A DNA stretch of 64,000 nucleotides, taken from NCBI RefSeq assembly GCF_004362245.1, contig NZ_SNWM01000001.1:1178001-1242000 (forward strand). Reading direction: 5' to 3'. Shown here in pieces: positions 6,465 to 15,972 of the stretch. Position numbers and translations under genes: made by a program. Below the pieces are notes generated by a model that saw only the letters and a program-made list of their open reading frames with translations, ran no database searches and had not been told where the DNA came from. The stretch's first letter is position 1. Every line of letters starts with the position of its first letter. The DNA is from Pedobacter duraquae (GTDB taxonomy: Bacteria > Bacteroidota > Bacteroidia > Sphingobacteriales > Sphingobacteriaceae).

Positions 6465-9446
6465 TTACAATAATGCCTTATAGTTATTGAACCTGGACTT
6501 AATGCTTGCATTCAGGGCGTCATCCTTATAAGCAGCGGTAATCTGATCCAGGCCATTTAACACATACATTCCGATCCGAACTTCATTCAGGTATTTAGAC
6601 TTACGAATCGGATCCAGGGAAACGATGTAATTTAGCTCCTGGTCAATAAACCGTGCTGTATCGGCTGCCAATGCCTTTGCCGCAGCGTGTTGTTTATTCT
6701 GATAAAGGTTTTCTACCGTATAAATCCTGTTTAACGTATCACTGATACCATAATTACGGAGCGGTAGTTCCTTTACGCTTTTTATGAGGAGATTGGCTGC
6801 TGCCTGGCTATTCCCCGAAGCATGCAGGTTAGCAGCCAGCGTATTGGTGAGGTTCCAGGTACTTTCCAGCACCCTTCTGCTTTCAGGATCCAGATAGGCA
6901 GTCTTTTTAAAATCACTGAAATCCATTTTCGACACCATATTATTATACATCACCGAAGAATGGGTATGCTCGGTCTTCTCTCCTTCTACAGGTTTTAAGG
7001 GCAGCAAGCGGTAGGCATAACCTTCAAGATACAGATATTTGTCTAGCCCAAGATAGGTATCCTGAGAAACCGACGTAGCAAAATAAACAGGTCTTTTCCA
7101 GTTGTTATGCACCAGAATATCGAACATCGTAAGATCAGACTTTCCGGCATAGGTTTTACCAAACTCCCACTCCATAACATCAGCGATCTGTCCTTTCTCA
7201 GTAGCTTTCAGCGTTCCCGTTTTCAGGATAAGGTCCTTATCTATGGTCATTTTAAATTTATGGGCAGGCAGGAAGTTAGAAAATGAACCGTCATTCATCT
7301 CCACCTGATCGGCTTTATTATCAGAGGTAAGTACAGCGAGAATATCGCTCAGCTCCACACTGTCTGTTAAACCATAATCCACATAAGGCATGTAATCCCG
7401 GGTACCTGTTTTATAGGTATTCTGGTGCATGGTGATTGGCAGGGGTGCAGACAGGTAAGATTGTTTTTTCATCTGGTTGATAAAATCTGCATCGGCAAGA
7501 AATTGCAGGCAGATTACCCGAACATCCGTCCTGATCCCTTCAACTTCCTGTGCATACCATAACGGGTAAGTATCGTTATCTGCATTTGTAAATAATATCG
7601 CATCTTTTGCACAGGAGTTGAGGTAATTTTTAGCCCAGGTTAGCGCGGTAGTTTTAGCAGACCTGTCGTGATCTGCCCAGCCCTTACTCCCCATTAATAC
7701 AGGACCGGCAAATAAAGCAAACACACTTGCTGCCACTAATCCAGCTGTAGCATTCGTATACCTTGAAAGCAGTTCTTTCAGTGCCAATACACCGAAGCCA
7801 ATGCAGATGGCAAAAGCATAAAAAGAACCGGGATAGGCGTAATCCCTTTCCCTAACTTGTAAAGGATCCTGATTTAATACAATGATAATTGCAAGTCCGG
7901 TACAGAAAAACAGCACCGAGATCACCAGAAACTCCTTTCTCTGCTTCCTGTATAGAAAAAGCAGACCGGCAATACCTAAAATCAGCGGCAGGCCGTAAAA
8001 AGTATGGTTCCCCTCATTGGCAGCAATGCTTAGGGGGAGCGCCGACTGTTTTCCCAATCTCAATTGGTCTAAAGGACGGATGCCGGTAATCCAATTTCCA
8101 TTTTTCTGATCACCAGTTCCCTGCACATCATCTTGTCGACCTGCAAAATTCCACAAGAAATAACGCCAGTACATGAAACCCATTTGATAAGAAGTGAAAA
8201 ATTCCAGGTTCTGCAGAAATGATGGCCCCGCTGTTTCGCCCAGGTTTAGCCACTGCTTATAAAAAGAGACATGCGCAGGCTTAGTGCTGTACAATCTTGG
8301 GAACAGCATATTTTTATCATAAACAGAACTGTAATTCTTTCCTGTTTCTACATACTTATCGTTGTCCTTTTTATAATTAGTTCCCGTTTCTTTAATGGAA
8401 ATCTGTTTTGCATCAAAGGTATTTCCATAAAGCAACGGTGCGCCCTCATAATTTGTTCTGCCGAGGTAATTGTACAAGCCAAATGCGTTATCAGGATTCG
8501 ACAGGTTAATCGTCGGCTTGGCATTGGCACGGATTAGAATCAAAAAATAAGAACTGAACCCAAAAAGCACACAGGTCAGACAGGTGAGTGCCAAATTTAA
8601 ACGGAACATATTTCTTTTAATGGCATAATGAATTCCATAAGCAATAGCGGCTACAAGAATTCCTAAAAACAGAAAAGCGCCAATACCCATACTAAAGTGC
8701 ATGGTATTGGTAAAGAAGAGGTCCGCTTTAGCTGCAAAAAGAACCACATATTGGATGATAACAAATTGCACCAACCCAACAAGTGCACTGCCAATAAACA
8801 AAGCCTTAATCGTCCCAGATAATGTTGTGTTAGCTGTAGTTTTAAAGTAATAAACAAGCACTACAGCAGGAATAGCAAGGAGACTGAGCAGGTGGACTCC
8901 GATAGACAAACCGATAAGGTATGCTATGAATACCAGCCATCTGTTATCCAGCTCACGTTCCCACTTTAGGATTGCCCAGAATGTAACTGCCGTAAATAAT
9001 GAAGAAAGCGCATATACCTCAGACTCTACAGCCGAAAACCAGAAGGTATCGGAATAGGCAAATGCGAGTGCCCCAACAACTCCGGCGGCAATGATTCCAG
9101 CTATGGTTTTTCCGTTAAGCTGATGCACATAGATACGAAGGGCGAGTGCCGTGATTGTCCAGAACAAGAACATGACTGTTGCGGCACTGGCCAGAACAGC
9201 GCTGAAGTTAACCCAATAAGCCACCCCTGCCGTATTCCCTAAAGCCATAAGCGAGAACAACTTTCCAATCATCAGAAATAAGGGGGCACCAGGTTGATGC
9301 CCTACCTCAAGCTTATATGCCGCTGAGATGAATTCACCACAGTCCCAAAAACTTACTGTAGGCTCCATAGTTCGCCAATAGCTGACTACTGCGATTACAA
9401 ATACAAAAAAACCGACAAGATTGTTAATGCGTAAATATTGTTTCAT
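6465..9446 (-). CDS. DUF2723 polytopic membrane protein, glycosyltransferase-like
   Basis: The 993-residue protein begins with a membrane region of about 12 helices (residues 1-560) carrying the DUF2723 hallmark EPTVSFWDCGEFI after the first helix, plus GHQPGAPLF. DUF2723 proteins are distantly related to GT-C protein O-mannosyltransferases, whose acidic motif lies in the same first external loop. The C-terminal 400 residues are soluble and helical. Members are very common in Bacteroidota, probably moving a polyprenyl-linked sugar to an extracytoplasmic acceptor; substrate and acceptor cannot be read from sequence. A TAGATTTG box lies 23 bp upstream of the ATG. Confidence 0.88.
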   Translation of the reverse strand: MKQYLRINNLVGFFVFVIAVVSYWRTMEPTVSFWDCGEFISAAYKLEVGHQPGAPLFLMIGKLFSLMALGNTAGVAYWVNFSAVLASAATVMFLFWTITALALRIYVHQLNGKTIAGIIAAGVVGALAFAYSDTFWFSAVESEVYALSSLFTAVTFWAILKWERELDNRWLVFIAYLIGLSIGVHLLSLLAIPAVVLVYYFKTTANTTLSGTIKALFIGSALVGLVQFVIIQYVVLFAAKADLFFTNTMHFSMGIGAFLFLGILVAAIAYGIHYAIKRNMFRLNLALTCLTCVLFGFSSYFLILIRANAKPTINLSNPDNAFGLYNYLGRTNYEGAPLLYGNTFDAKQISIKETGTNYKKDNDKYVETGKNYSSVYDKNMLFPRLYSTKPAHVSFYKQWLNLGETAGPSFLQNLEFFTSYQMGFMYWRYFLWNFAGRQDDVQGTGDQKNGNWITGIRPLDQLRLGKQSALPLSIAANEGNHTFYGLPLILGIAGLLFLYRKQRKEFLVISVLFFCTGLAIIIVLNQDPLQVRERDYAYPGSFYAFAICIGFGVLALKELLSRYTNATAGLVAASVFALFAGPVLMGSKGWADHDRSAKTTALTWAKNYLNSCAKDAILFTNADNDTYPLWYAQEVEGIRTDVRVICLQFLADADFINQMKKQSYLSAPLPITMHQNTYKTGTRDYMPYVDYGLTDSVELSDILAVLTSDNKADQVEMNDGSFSNFLPAHKFKMTIDKDLILKTGTLKATEKGQIADVMEWEFGKTYAGKSDLTMFDILVHNNWKRPVYFATSVSQDTYLGLDKYLYLEGYAYRLLPLKPVEGEKTEHTHSSVMYNNMVSKMDFSDFKKTAYLDPESRRVLESTWNLTNTLAANLHASGNSQAAANLLIKSVKELPLRNYGISDTLNRIYTVENLYQNKQHAAAKALAADTARFIDQELNYIVSLDPIRKSKYLNEVRIGMYVLNGLDQITAAYKDDALNASIKSRFNNYKALL

Positions 9447-9469
9447 GGGAATGGGTTTTGAGTTATACT

Positions 9470-9477
9470 CAAATCTA
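9470..9477 (-). promoter_or_regulatory. -7 box upstream of the DUF2723 gene
   Basis: On the minus strand TAGATTTG fits TAnnTTTG exactly, 23 bp before the start codon. No convincing -33 TTTG was seen. Confidence 0.4.
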
Positions 9478-9612
9478 GTCCGTTGGGTTTATCCGTTTTG
9501 TTAAAAAATGTTAAAGAATGTTAAACCTTTATAAGTACCTTCGGAAACACATCACCCTATTTCTATCGTTTTATGTTTTTCTGGAACAAGCATTTACTCC
9601 AAAACCGCTCTG

Positions 9613-10179
9613 ATGACGTATTGCTTAAACGAAAACACCCGATTATTTTATTACGTCCTGATGGGCACAAACGGACATTATCTCGAGGTTAACGCACACT
9701 ACGCAAGTTCTTTCGGCTACGACAAAGCAGACATTATAGGCCGGCCTTTTGCTGTCAGCATGCATCCCGACGATGCCGAGACCTGTTTAAATTTAGGCAG
9801 ACAGTGTTTGACCGAACCCGGCAAATCGTTCCTCACCACAATCCGCAAACATGACGGAAAAGGGAACTATATTTACACCCATTGGGAATTTCAATATAAT
9901 ACGGACGATCCGCGCGGCATCAGTTGCCTGGGCTATGATGTAAGTAGTTTTGAACGCGAGAAAAAGCAAGTAGAGATGTTGATGTATTATTACCGCGAGC
10001 GCCAGGCTTTCAGGCAATCGCACCTGATCAGAAAACCTTTAGCCAATATTATGGGTTTAGCAAATATACTATCCACACTAGAAACAGAGAACAGCCATAT
10101 CCTGGATATGCTTTTGAAATCTGTAGAAGAACTGGATGAAGAATTACAAAAATTAACCAATGGATATCAGCAAAAGTAG
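9613..10179 (+). CDS. PAS domain protein with a DHp-like helix but no kinase domain
   Basis: This 188-residue protein has a PAS fold (about residues 8-112; FYYVLMGTNGHYLEVN, then HPDD, HWEFQYN and GYDVSS). A coiled linker and a helix follow, with HisKA-like sequence QSHLIRKPLANIMGLANIL where His137 is at the phosphoacceptor position. The chain ends after a second helix; there is no HATPase domain. Such truncated PAS-DHp proteins occur repeatedly in Bacteroidota. It could dimerise with, or act as phospho-relay for, a separate kinase. Its last 20 bp overlap the TspO-like gene, indicating translational coupling. Confidence 0.8.
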   Translation: MTYCLNENTRLFYYVLMGTNGHYLEVNAHYASSFGYDKADIIGRPFAVSMHPDDAETCLNLGRQCLTEPGKSFLTTIRKHDGKGNYIYTHWEFQYNTDDPRGISCLGYDVSSFEREKKQVEMLMYYYRERQAFRQSHLIRKPLANIMGLANILSTLETENSHILDMLLKSVEELDEELQKLTNGYQQK

Positions 10180-10996
10180 CACAGGAACAAAAGTCCTCCA
10201 AATATTAAATCTGTTGACCGTTTTACTGGCCGTTTGGGCCGGTTATTATGTAAATTCAGGCGCCAATGGTACGGCAGATATGAAAACGATGTCTGACAAA
10301 TATGCCAACCTACTTACACCTGCAGGTTATGCCTTTTCTATCTGGGGGCTTGTTTACCTGGGCTTAGTTATTTTTGCAATCTATCAGGCATCTGGTTTGT
10401 TTTCAAAAAAGGGCAATTCTGATGTTGCGGCGCAAACAGGAATTTGGTTCATCCTCGCTAATTTATGCAATGCCGCATGGGTATTTGCATTTTCATACGA
10501 CCAGATCGGACTTACCGTACTGATTATGATCATACTCTTCATCTCCCTGCTCAGGATCGTACAGATTCACAATATGGAGCGCTGGGATGCTCAATTTTGG
10601 ACAATTGCACTTTTATGGTGGCCGATCAGTTTATATTTTGGATGGATTAATGTCGCCACTATCGCAAACATAGCCTGTTACCTGACCGCTTTGGGCTGGA
10701 CCGGCACACCTTTCAACCCTGAGCTCTTGGCCATTCTTATATTAATTGTTGCTACAACAATATTTATTACGATGATCTGGAAGAGAAATATGCGCGAATA
10801 TGCTACGGTTGGCGTCTGGGGAATTGTTGCCATTGGCATCAACAACCTTGAAAGTCATCCTACCGTTGCATGGGCAGCGTTTCTGCTCGCCGCCGTTATA
10901 TTTGTCAATACAGGTGTTCACGGTTACAAAAACAGAGCTCTTGGGCCTATCAGAAGATTCCGGCCAAAGCCAATCTCACCTTTAAACAAGTTATAA
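10160..10996 (+). CDS. TspO/MBR-family tryptophan-rich membrane protein
   Basis: The 278-residue protein has about seven or eight hydrophobic helices, with the TspO-like PAGYAFSIWGLVYLGL near residue 55 and conserved tryptophans (NAAWVFAFSYDQIG; WWPISLYFGWINVATIAN). Bacterial TspO proteins bind porphyrins and influence tetrapyrrole or stress responses. This longer Bacteroidota type is larger than the classical 160-residue protein. The start codon lies inside the upstream PAS gene (20 bp overlap), so a sensory link between the two is a reasonable inference. A terminator was not clearly seen in the following 160 bp, which is AT-rich. Confidence 0.8.
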   Translation: MDISKSSTGTKVLQILNLLTVLLAVWAGYYVNSGANGTADMKTMSDKYANLLTPAGYAFSIWGLVYLGLVIFAIYQASGLFSKKGNSDVAAQTGIWFILANLCNAAWVFAFSYDQIGLTVLIMIILFISLLRIVQIHNMERWDAQFWTIALLWWPISLYFGWINVATIANIACYLTALGWTGTPFNPELLAILILIVATTIFITMIWKRNMREYATVGVWGIVAIGINNLESHPTVAWAAFLLAAVIFVNTGVHGYKNRALGPIRRFRPKPISPLNKL

Positions 10997-11159
10997 CGTA
11001 CTCCAGATGCTATATTGAAGAATAAGGCATAAAAAAAGGCGGAAAATGTCATTCGACATTCCCCACCCACTTAAACGCTCTCGGATACATATACGAGGAT
11101 AAATTGGGTGCGGTTTTTAAAAAATATTATTTTTTTTATTTATTAACCTATTTAATAGC

Positions 11160-11924
11160 TTACGCGTAGCCCATAAGCCTGTAAACCAGATAACCTACAA
11201 TTTCGTGGATCAGCAAAGTAGATTTGGTGAGTCCATCTTCTGATGGTATGAAAAGCTGGGCGAAACTAAAACTACGTTCGCCAGGGTAATAATCTACAGG
11301 AAATGGATCGACCTTAAGCCCTACACGATTAAAGCAGCCGAGTGCTCTTTTCATATGAAAAGCAGACGTAATTATCAGAAAAGGACCTTTCATAGACTGC
11401 TGATCAATAAGCAACCTTGAAAAGCGGGCATTCTCCATTGTGTTTTTAGAACGTTTTTCAATCAGGATACTCGAGTCAGGCACACCACAGTAAATCAGAT
11501 AACGTTTCAACTGCTCAGACTCTGCCAAATCTTCTTTTTTGATATCCGAACCTCCTCCAGCTACCAGGATTGTGTCGATCTTACCCATCTTAAACAACTG
11601 CACTGCAATCAGCAATCTGTTGGCAGCCCTGTTAAAATTGGCCTGCTCATCTGCTTTCTTTGGCGGCGAAATAATTCCTCCAAGTACGATGGCCGTGTTG
11701 TGGTGCGGGAGACTCTTCATGGATACCTTTGGCGTCTCCCAAAGTCTCATCGCTTCTTTAGCAAGGAAATCGCTACCAAAAAGCATAAGCAAGATTATTG
11801 CTGCAAGAAGTGTCTTCTTTTTAAAAGCTGCTTTTTTCAAGAAAAGAGAGCAGATCATCAGGATCGTAATCCATACCAGCGGCATGGTTAAATATTGGAG
11901 GGTTTTCGACAGAAAGAAAAACAT
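11160..11924 (-). CDS. YdcF/ElyC/SanA family protein (DUF218)
   Basis: I use the ATG at 11924, two bases after the upstream stop. An ATG at 11951 would add nine residues and overlap that gene. The 254-residue protein has two N-terminal membrane helices, then the DUF218 domain: NTAIVLGG, ILVAGGGSDI, the acidic SKNTMENARF segment and LIITSAFHMKRALGCF. ElyC is linked to undecaprenyl-phosphate or peptidoglycan metabolism in E. coli and SanA to envelope barrier function, so an inner-membrane envelope role is likely; the biochemical reaction is unknown. It forms a two-gene unit with the small protein upstream. Confidence 0.88.
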   Translation of the reverse strand: MFFFLSKTLQYLTMPLVWITILMICSLFLKKAAFKKKTLLAAIILLMLFGSDFLAKEAMRLWETPKVSMKSLPHHNTAIVLGGIISPPKKADEQANFNRAANRLLIAVQLFKMGKIDTILVAGGGSDIKKEDLAESEQLKRYLIYCGVPDSSILIEKRSKNTMENARFSRLLIDQQSMKGPFLIITSAFHMKRALGCFNRVGLKVDPFPVDYYPGERSFSFAQLFIPSEDGLTKSTLLIHEIVGYLVYRLMGYA

Positions 11925-11925
11925 A

Positions 11926-12144
11926 TTAACTTTCGTTATTGGTTTTAGCATCCATGATCGCGATCAGCCTCTGCAGGCGATCAAAATAAACCTCGGTAGA
12001 TTTTTTACCTGGATTTTCCCTGATAAAGCTGAAATGTGATCTCAAAAACAAGGGAATATCTTCAATGACTACACCTGTATCTATGGTCGCAGATTCCGGC
12101 AATTCAACTCCGGTAAAGTATCCTTCTATCTCCTCAATTGTCAT
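11926..12144 (-). CDS. Small acidic protein, DUF6965-like
   Basis: This 72-residue cytoplasmic protein begins MTIEEIEGYFTGVELPE and ends with a helix YFDRLQRLIAIMDA. The start MTIEE..YF...LP and the terminal helix resemble small Bacteroidota proteins grouped as DUF6965; I recall this family only approximately. Its stop is two bases before the ATG chosen for the YdcF-family gene, so the two are probably translated from one message. No function can be assigned. Confidence 0.65.
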   Translation of the reverse strand: MTIEEIEGYFTGVELPESATIDTGVVIEDIPLFLRSHFSFIRENPGKKSTEVYFDRLQRLIAIMDAKTNNES

Positions 12145-12223
12145 AACACAAATATAGGCTTTATTGCAATTTCAGCACGAAATAAGCCCGATTGGTAAAA
12201 ATAAAAAAAAATGGAAATTTGAA

Positions 12224-12253
12224 TTTGAAATTAAACGGGATTGCAGTACCTTG
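12224..12253 (+). promoter_or_regulatory. Candidate promoter for the small zinc-ribbon gene
   Basis: A TTTG (12224-12227) is followed after 19 nt by TACCTTG (12247-12253), a near match to TAnnTTTG, 21 bp before the ATG. Confidence 0.35.
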
Positions 12254-12274
12254 TAGTTAAAACCACCACCTAAA

Positions 12275-12457
12275 ATGACCTCAACATTATCGTTAAACGA
12301 AACAGGGCATACTTACAAAAAGTGCCCATCTTGCGCTTCAGGCTTGTTAGACACCCGGGTTAAGCGCGCACCTATATTTAAACACCTACTTTTTTTTGTT
12401 AAAGTAAAGCGTTACAGATGTAACTGTTGCAATAAAAAAGTCCATTTGTTCAACTAG
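12275..12457 (+). CDS. Small zinc-ribbon protein
   Basis: This 60-residue basic protein has two cysteine pairs: CPSC at residues 17-20 and CNCC at 49-52. They are separated by a hydrophobic and basic segment (FKHLLFFVKVKRYRC), so it reads as a single zinc ribbon. Many bacterial proteins of this size with such a ribbon bind nucleic acid or act as partners of larger complexes. The promoter-like sequence upstream and the intact cysteine pattern support a real gene. I cannot name a family. Confidence 0.6.
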   Translation: MTSTLSLNETGHTYKKCPSCASGLLDTRVKRAPIFKHLLFFVKVKRYRCNCCNKKVHLFN

Positions 12458-12559
12458 ACTTCGTATATAGATACGAAAAGTCTTACAGGACGGATTTCAT
12501 CTTTGTTATTTTTTTTATAACATAAAGCATTGAAGAATGTTTTAAAATAAAAAAATAAC

Positions 12560-13159
12560 ATGGAAAAGCCGATACCGAAACAACAAATAGGGAGTGAAAT
12601 GAACGCTATAGCGCGAGCTTCATTTGAAAACATCGATGCTGCCAAAGCATTTTACACCACCGCTAAACAGCGCCTGCTGGACATTAATTCCTGGGGAGAA
12701 ATCAGCCAACTGCCTTCTTCCACGTTCATCCTATGTGATCATTGTGGAAATCCTGCCGATCGTTCTGCAACAACCGGAGACCTCATCAAAATTGACATCC
12801 CCGGTCCGGGAACGACGAAAGGTGATGGCTATGACTGGGTACATATTGAATATATACAGGAAGAGCAGATCAATACTACCAAACAGATCAGTCTGCGCGC
12901 AAGGCCCTGTCCAAATCCAAAACATCCAGATCAGGAGCCGGCTCATTTCTTCAAGGCTGCTGCTACCTCTACTTTTCAGATAAAAAGAATCGGCAATGAG
13001 GTTTTTGCTGAAGAGCATGGCCGCAATGAGGTTCCCAATACTGACACCACACACTTTACAGACAATATCCGCAATAACTTAGTTGGATTTATTGCAAAAA
13101 TTGGCTTATCTTATCCCCAGTGGAAAGGCCTCGTAGAAGGTCTCGTTAGTCAAAAGTAA
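12560..13159 (+). CDS. Uncharacterised 199-residue protein with a likely zinc site
   Basis: No family is recognised. The protein is soluble, with an N-terminal helix, then CDHC (C59, C62) and later RPCPNPKHP (C117, H122), which together could form a zinc site. A beta-rich centre (GDGYDWVHIEYIQ; ISLRARPC) leads to a helical end. It begins after a very AT-rich gap and its stop is one base before the ATG of the lyase gene, so the two are surely co-transcribed. Function is unknown; a link to polysaccharide breakdown is suggested only by that arrangement. Confidence 0.65.
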   Translation: MEKPIPKQQIGSEMNAIARASFENIDAAKAFYTTAKQRLLDINSWGEISQLPSSTFILCDHCGNPADRSATTGDLIKIDIPGPGTTKGDGYDWVHIEYIQEEQINTTKQISLRARPCPNPKHPDQEPAHFFKAAATSTFQIKRIGNEVFAEEHGRNEVPNTDTTHFTDNIRNNLVGFIAKIGLSYPQWKGLVEGLVSQK

Positions 13160-13160
13160 A

Positions 13161-14255
13161 ATGATAAAAAGATTAATTATCCTAGTAATATTATGCCTTT
13201 CGGGAGCTTTTAGTACCTATGCACAGACTGGCTTAACTGCAAAACAATTGCGGAACCTGAAAATCATGATTAAAAGCAATGCTGAGGTACAGCTTTTGTT
13301 TACCAGCATCCTGAAGAATGCCAACCAAGCTTTAGTAACACCTCCAAATCCCATAGATACAATCAGTACTGAAGGCCGCTTAAAAGGAGATCCCATTAAA
13401 ATAAAAACAGGCAAGGCGCTCCCCGATCTGCAGAAAATATATGATCTTGCACTTACCTACAGGGTTAAAGGAGACAAGAAATATCTTAACCGGGCAATTC
13501 TTTATCTGGAGGCATGGGCACAGATCAATCGTTCAAAAGGCGATCCGATAGACGACACCCATTTGGATGCTGCCATAGCAGGTTATGTATTGATTAAGGA
13601 ACAATTAAATCCTACATCCAAAAATAAGGTTGATGCCTGGTTAAAACAAGTAGCAGACGCGGAAATCTATGTACTTCAAAAATTCCCAAGAAAGGAAACT
13701 ACCTACAACAACTGGAATTCTCACCGACTTAAGGTAATTGCCGAAGTGGCTTTCGCCATAGACGACCCTGCTCTACAGGATTTCAGTATCGAAGCATTAA
13801 AGGCACAATTGACAAGAAACCTTAATCCCGACGGCACTAGTATAGACTTTTTGAAACGAGATGCCTTGCATTATCATACTTACGACCTGGAGCCCCTGCT
13901 CAGGCTGGCTATTTTAATCAAAGAGCAGCGCAAACTGGATTTTTATACCTATACCACGCCAGGTGGCAGTTCTATCAAAAACTCCATGGAATGGCTGGTG
14001 CCATACCTAAGCGGCGAAAAAACACATGAGGAATTTGTAAAATCAACGGTTAAGTTCGATCTCGAACGTGCCAAAAACGGCGAGGCTGATTATGTTGCCG
14101 GCACATTATTTAAGCCCGTTGCCGGACTGAAAACGCTGGCACTGGCCTATTATTTTGATCAGCGATACCTTCAGCTGATTCAAAAAATAAACAACAACAC
14201 GATCAGGTATTCAGACTGGCAACTGGTACTGAATGATTTATACCTTGGCCGTTAA
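13161..14255 (+). CDS. Alginate-lyase superfamily polysaccharide lyase
   Basis: The 364-residue protein has a signal peptide (cleavage after about residue 21, STYAQ) and an alpha/alpha-toroid typical of the alginate_lyase family (PL5/PL38-like). Candidate catalytic-groove residues are NNWNSH (N183-H188) and [10 protein letters not shown] (R233, H237, Y238, H239, Y241), matching the Asn/His and Tyr/His positions of the family. It should cleave uronic-acid-containing polysaccharide by beta-elimination in the periplasm; whether the substrate is alginate or another glycan cannot be told. Its 3' end overlaps the convergent oxidoreductase gene by 18 bp. Confidence 0.82.
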   Translation: MIKRLIILVILCLSGAFSTYAQTGLTAKQLRNLKIMIKSNAEVQLLFTSILKNANQALVTPPNPIDTISTEGRLKGDPIKIKTGKALPDLQKIYDLALTYRVKGDKKYLNRAILYLEAWAQINRSKGDPIDDTHLDAAIAGYVLIKEQLNPTSKNKVDAWLKQVADAEIYVLQKFPRKETTYNNWNSHRLKVIAEVAFAIDDPALQDFSIEALKAQLTRNLNPDGTSIDFLKRDALHYHTYDLEPLLRLAILIKEQRKLDFYTYTTPGGSSIKNSMEWLVPYLSGEKTHEEFVKSTVKFDLERAKNGEADYVAGTLFKPVAGLKTLALAYYFDQRYLQLIQKINNNTIRYSDWQLVLNDLYLGR

Positions 14256-15251
14256 GACCTGAGAAAAGATCTCGTAAGACCTCAGCTTCGCCTGATGGTC
14301 AAAGATATGCGAACTCACCATAATCTCGTCTACCTGCGTCTGATCCAAAAATGATTGAAGGTCTTTTTGCAGGGTTTCCTTACTTCCCACAAAGGTACAT
14401 GCCAGCATTTGCCCGGCTTGCTCCGCTTCATAGGCATTCCAGATGTCGTCCATGCTATCAATGGGTTCCTGAAGGAGCTTACGTTTGCCACTCACGATAC
14501 CCAGAAATAATTGATATAAGGACGTTGCGAGCTTATTGGCTTCAGCATCGGTATCTGCAGCAACAACATTTACGCAGGATATCACATAGGGCTGTTGTAA
14601 ATGCACCGAAGGCTTGAAATTCTGACGGTATAAATTTATGGCTGTCAAAAACTGGGCAGGAGCAAAATGACTTGCAAAAGCATAAGGAAGACCCATTGCC
14701 GCGGCCAAACGTGCACTGTCTGTACTGGAACCAAGAATCCAGATTGGAATATCGAGACCTTCTCCGGGGATTGCCCTTACTTTTGCATTGGCATTTTCTG
14801 CCGAAAAGTAAGTTTGAAGTTTAAGAATATCCTGGGGGAAATCATGCGCAGCATTGAAACGATCGCCACGAATAGCCATCGCTGTAAGCTGATCTGTTCC
14901 GGGAGCACGACCCAAACCAAGGTCAATCCTGTCGGGATACATAGAAGCGAGTGTCCCGAATTGTTCTGCAATTACCAGCGGCGAATGGTTTGGTAGCATA
15001 ATGCCACCCGAACCAACACGAATAGACTTTGTGCCACCGGCAATATAACCAATTACTACTGAGGTTGCTGAACTGGCAACACTGGCCATATTGTGGTGCT
15101 CTGCAAGCCAGTATCTTGTAAACCCCCACTCTTCAGCATGACGGGCCAAGTCAAGGCTTCTTTTAAAAGTATCAGCCGGGGTTTTGCCTTCAACAACAGT
15201 AGCCAGGTCTAATACAGAATATGCGATATCATTAAGTTTCTTATTTTTCAT
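14238..15251 (-). CDS. LLM-class flavin-dependent oxidoreductase
   Basis: I start at the ATG at 15251, which gives [17 protein letters not shown], the normal family N-terminus and a 337-residue length. An upstream ATG at 15407 would add 52 residues of non-conserved sequence. Motifs include [49 protein letters not shown] and the C-terminal [15 protein letters not shown]. This is the bacterial-luciferase-like TIM barrel group (YhbW type), which uses FMN and a flavin reductase; the substrate is unknown. A TAATTTTG box (15290-15297) lies 39 bp upstream of the chosen start. Confidence 0.9.
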   Translation of the reverse strand: MKNKKLNDIAYSVLDLATVVEGKTPADTFKRSLDLARHAEEWGFTRYWLAEHHNMASVASSATSVVIGYIAGGTKSIRVGSGGIMLPNHSPLVIAEQFGTLASMYPDRIDLGLGRAPGTDQLTAMAIRGDRFNAAHDFPQDILKLQTYFSAENANAKVRAIPGEGLDIPIWILGSSTDSARLAAAMGLPYAFASHFAPAQFLTAINLYRQNFKPSVHLQQPYVISCVNVVAADTDAEANKLATSLYQLFLGIVSGKRKLLQEPIDSMDDIWNAYEAEQAGQMLACTFVGSKETLQKDLQSFLDQTQVDEIMVSSHIFDHQAKLRSYEIFSQVLTAKV

Positions 15252-15289
15252 AGGTGCAATTTTCAAAAGGATGATCCATCTGTGCACTA

Positions 15290-15297
15290 CAAAATTA
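15290..15297 (-). promoter_or_regulatory. -7 box upstream of the LLM oxidoreductase
   Basis: On the minus strand TAATTTTG fits TAnnTTTG. Its place between the two possible ATGs supports the downstream start at 15251. Confidence 0.35.
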
Positions 15298-15428
15298 AAT
15301 ATTATAAATCGCCGCCTGTTAAAAGATGGAGGAATTGACATTCCGTACAGATACTGGCAAATGCTCGGAAAATAAAAACTATTTGACCAGCGGTCGGTTA
15401 TATACACACATCTACAAAATAAAATACT

Positions 15429-15881
15429 ATGGAAAGCAATAACGAAATTATTAGCGACTTAAAAGACCTTCTGTCGATTGTAAACGATGGAAAAGAAGGA
15501 TATGAATCTGCCAGTGAGGCAACAGAAAAAATTGAACTGAAAGGCGTTTTTCTGAAGTATTCTGCACAACGCGCTTTATACGCGAGTGATTTGAAAGCAC
15601 ATATCGCTACACACGGCGGAGATGCTGAAAATGAAAGCGGAGGTATTTTGGGAGCATTACACCGCACCTGGATCGACATTAAACAAGCGTTAAGTAGCAA
15701 GGAAGACAAAGCTATCCTTGAAGCTATCGTTACGGGCGAAACTGCAGCCATCGAAAAGTACGATAAGTACATTGCTGATTATGTTGATCACGCTGATCAC
15801 CTGGACTTATTGCGCAAACAAAGGGAAGGGATCCAGGAAGCATTGACAGAAATTCAGAGTTTGATTCCACAAAACGTATAA
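15429..15881 (+). CDS. DUF2383/PA2169-type four-helix-bundle protein
   Basis: The 150-residue, all-helical protein has the ferritin-like layout of the DUF2383 group: [48 protein letters not shown] and [18 protein letters not shown]. The conserved acidic, His and Tyr positions within the four helices could bind metal, though the group has no proven enzymatic role; it is often stress-associated. It forms a single-gene unit ending in a strong hairpin. Confidence 0.85.
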   Translation: MESNNEIISDLKDLLSIVNDGKEGYESASEATEKIELKGVFLKYSAQRALYASDLKAHIATHGGDAENESGGILGALHRTWIDIKQALSSKEDKAILEAIVTGETAAIEKYDKYIADYVDHADHLDLLRKQREGIQEALTEIQSLIPQNV

Positions 15882-15892
15882 TCTGCCAGACA

Positions 15893-15933
15893 CTGCTTTG
15901 CATCAGGCTTAATTTCTGAATGCAAAGCAGCGT
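15893..15933 (+). terminator. Hairpin terminator of the DUF2383 gene
   Basis: CTGCTTTGCATCAG (15893-15906) pairs with CTGAATGCAAAGCAG (15916-15930) apart from one bulged base, leaving a nine-base loop. The following T-run is short (TTT), so termination may be partial. Confidence 0.55.
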
Positions 15934-15972
15934 TTATCTATGATTGGGTAATGTTTGTTATCTTTGAGCAAG

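Noticed and set aside
9573..9690. Short open frame (38 codons) ahead of the PAS gene
   Set aside because: It overlaps the PAS start in another frame and has no support beyond an ATG.
14238..15407. Longer start for the LLM oxidoreductase (15407)
   Set aside because: The extra 52 residues lack family similarity, and a -7 box lies between the two starts.
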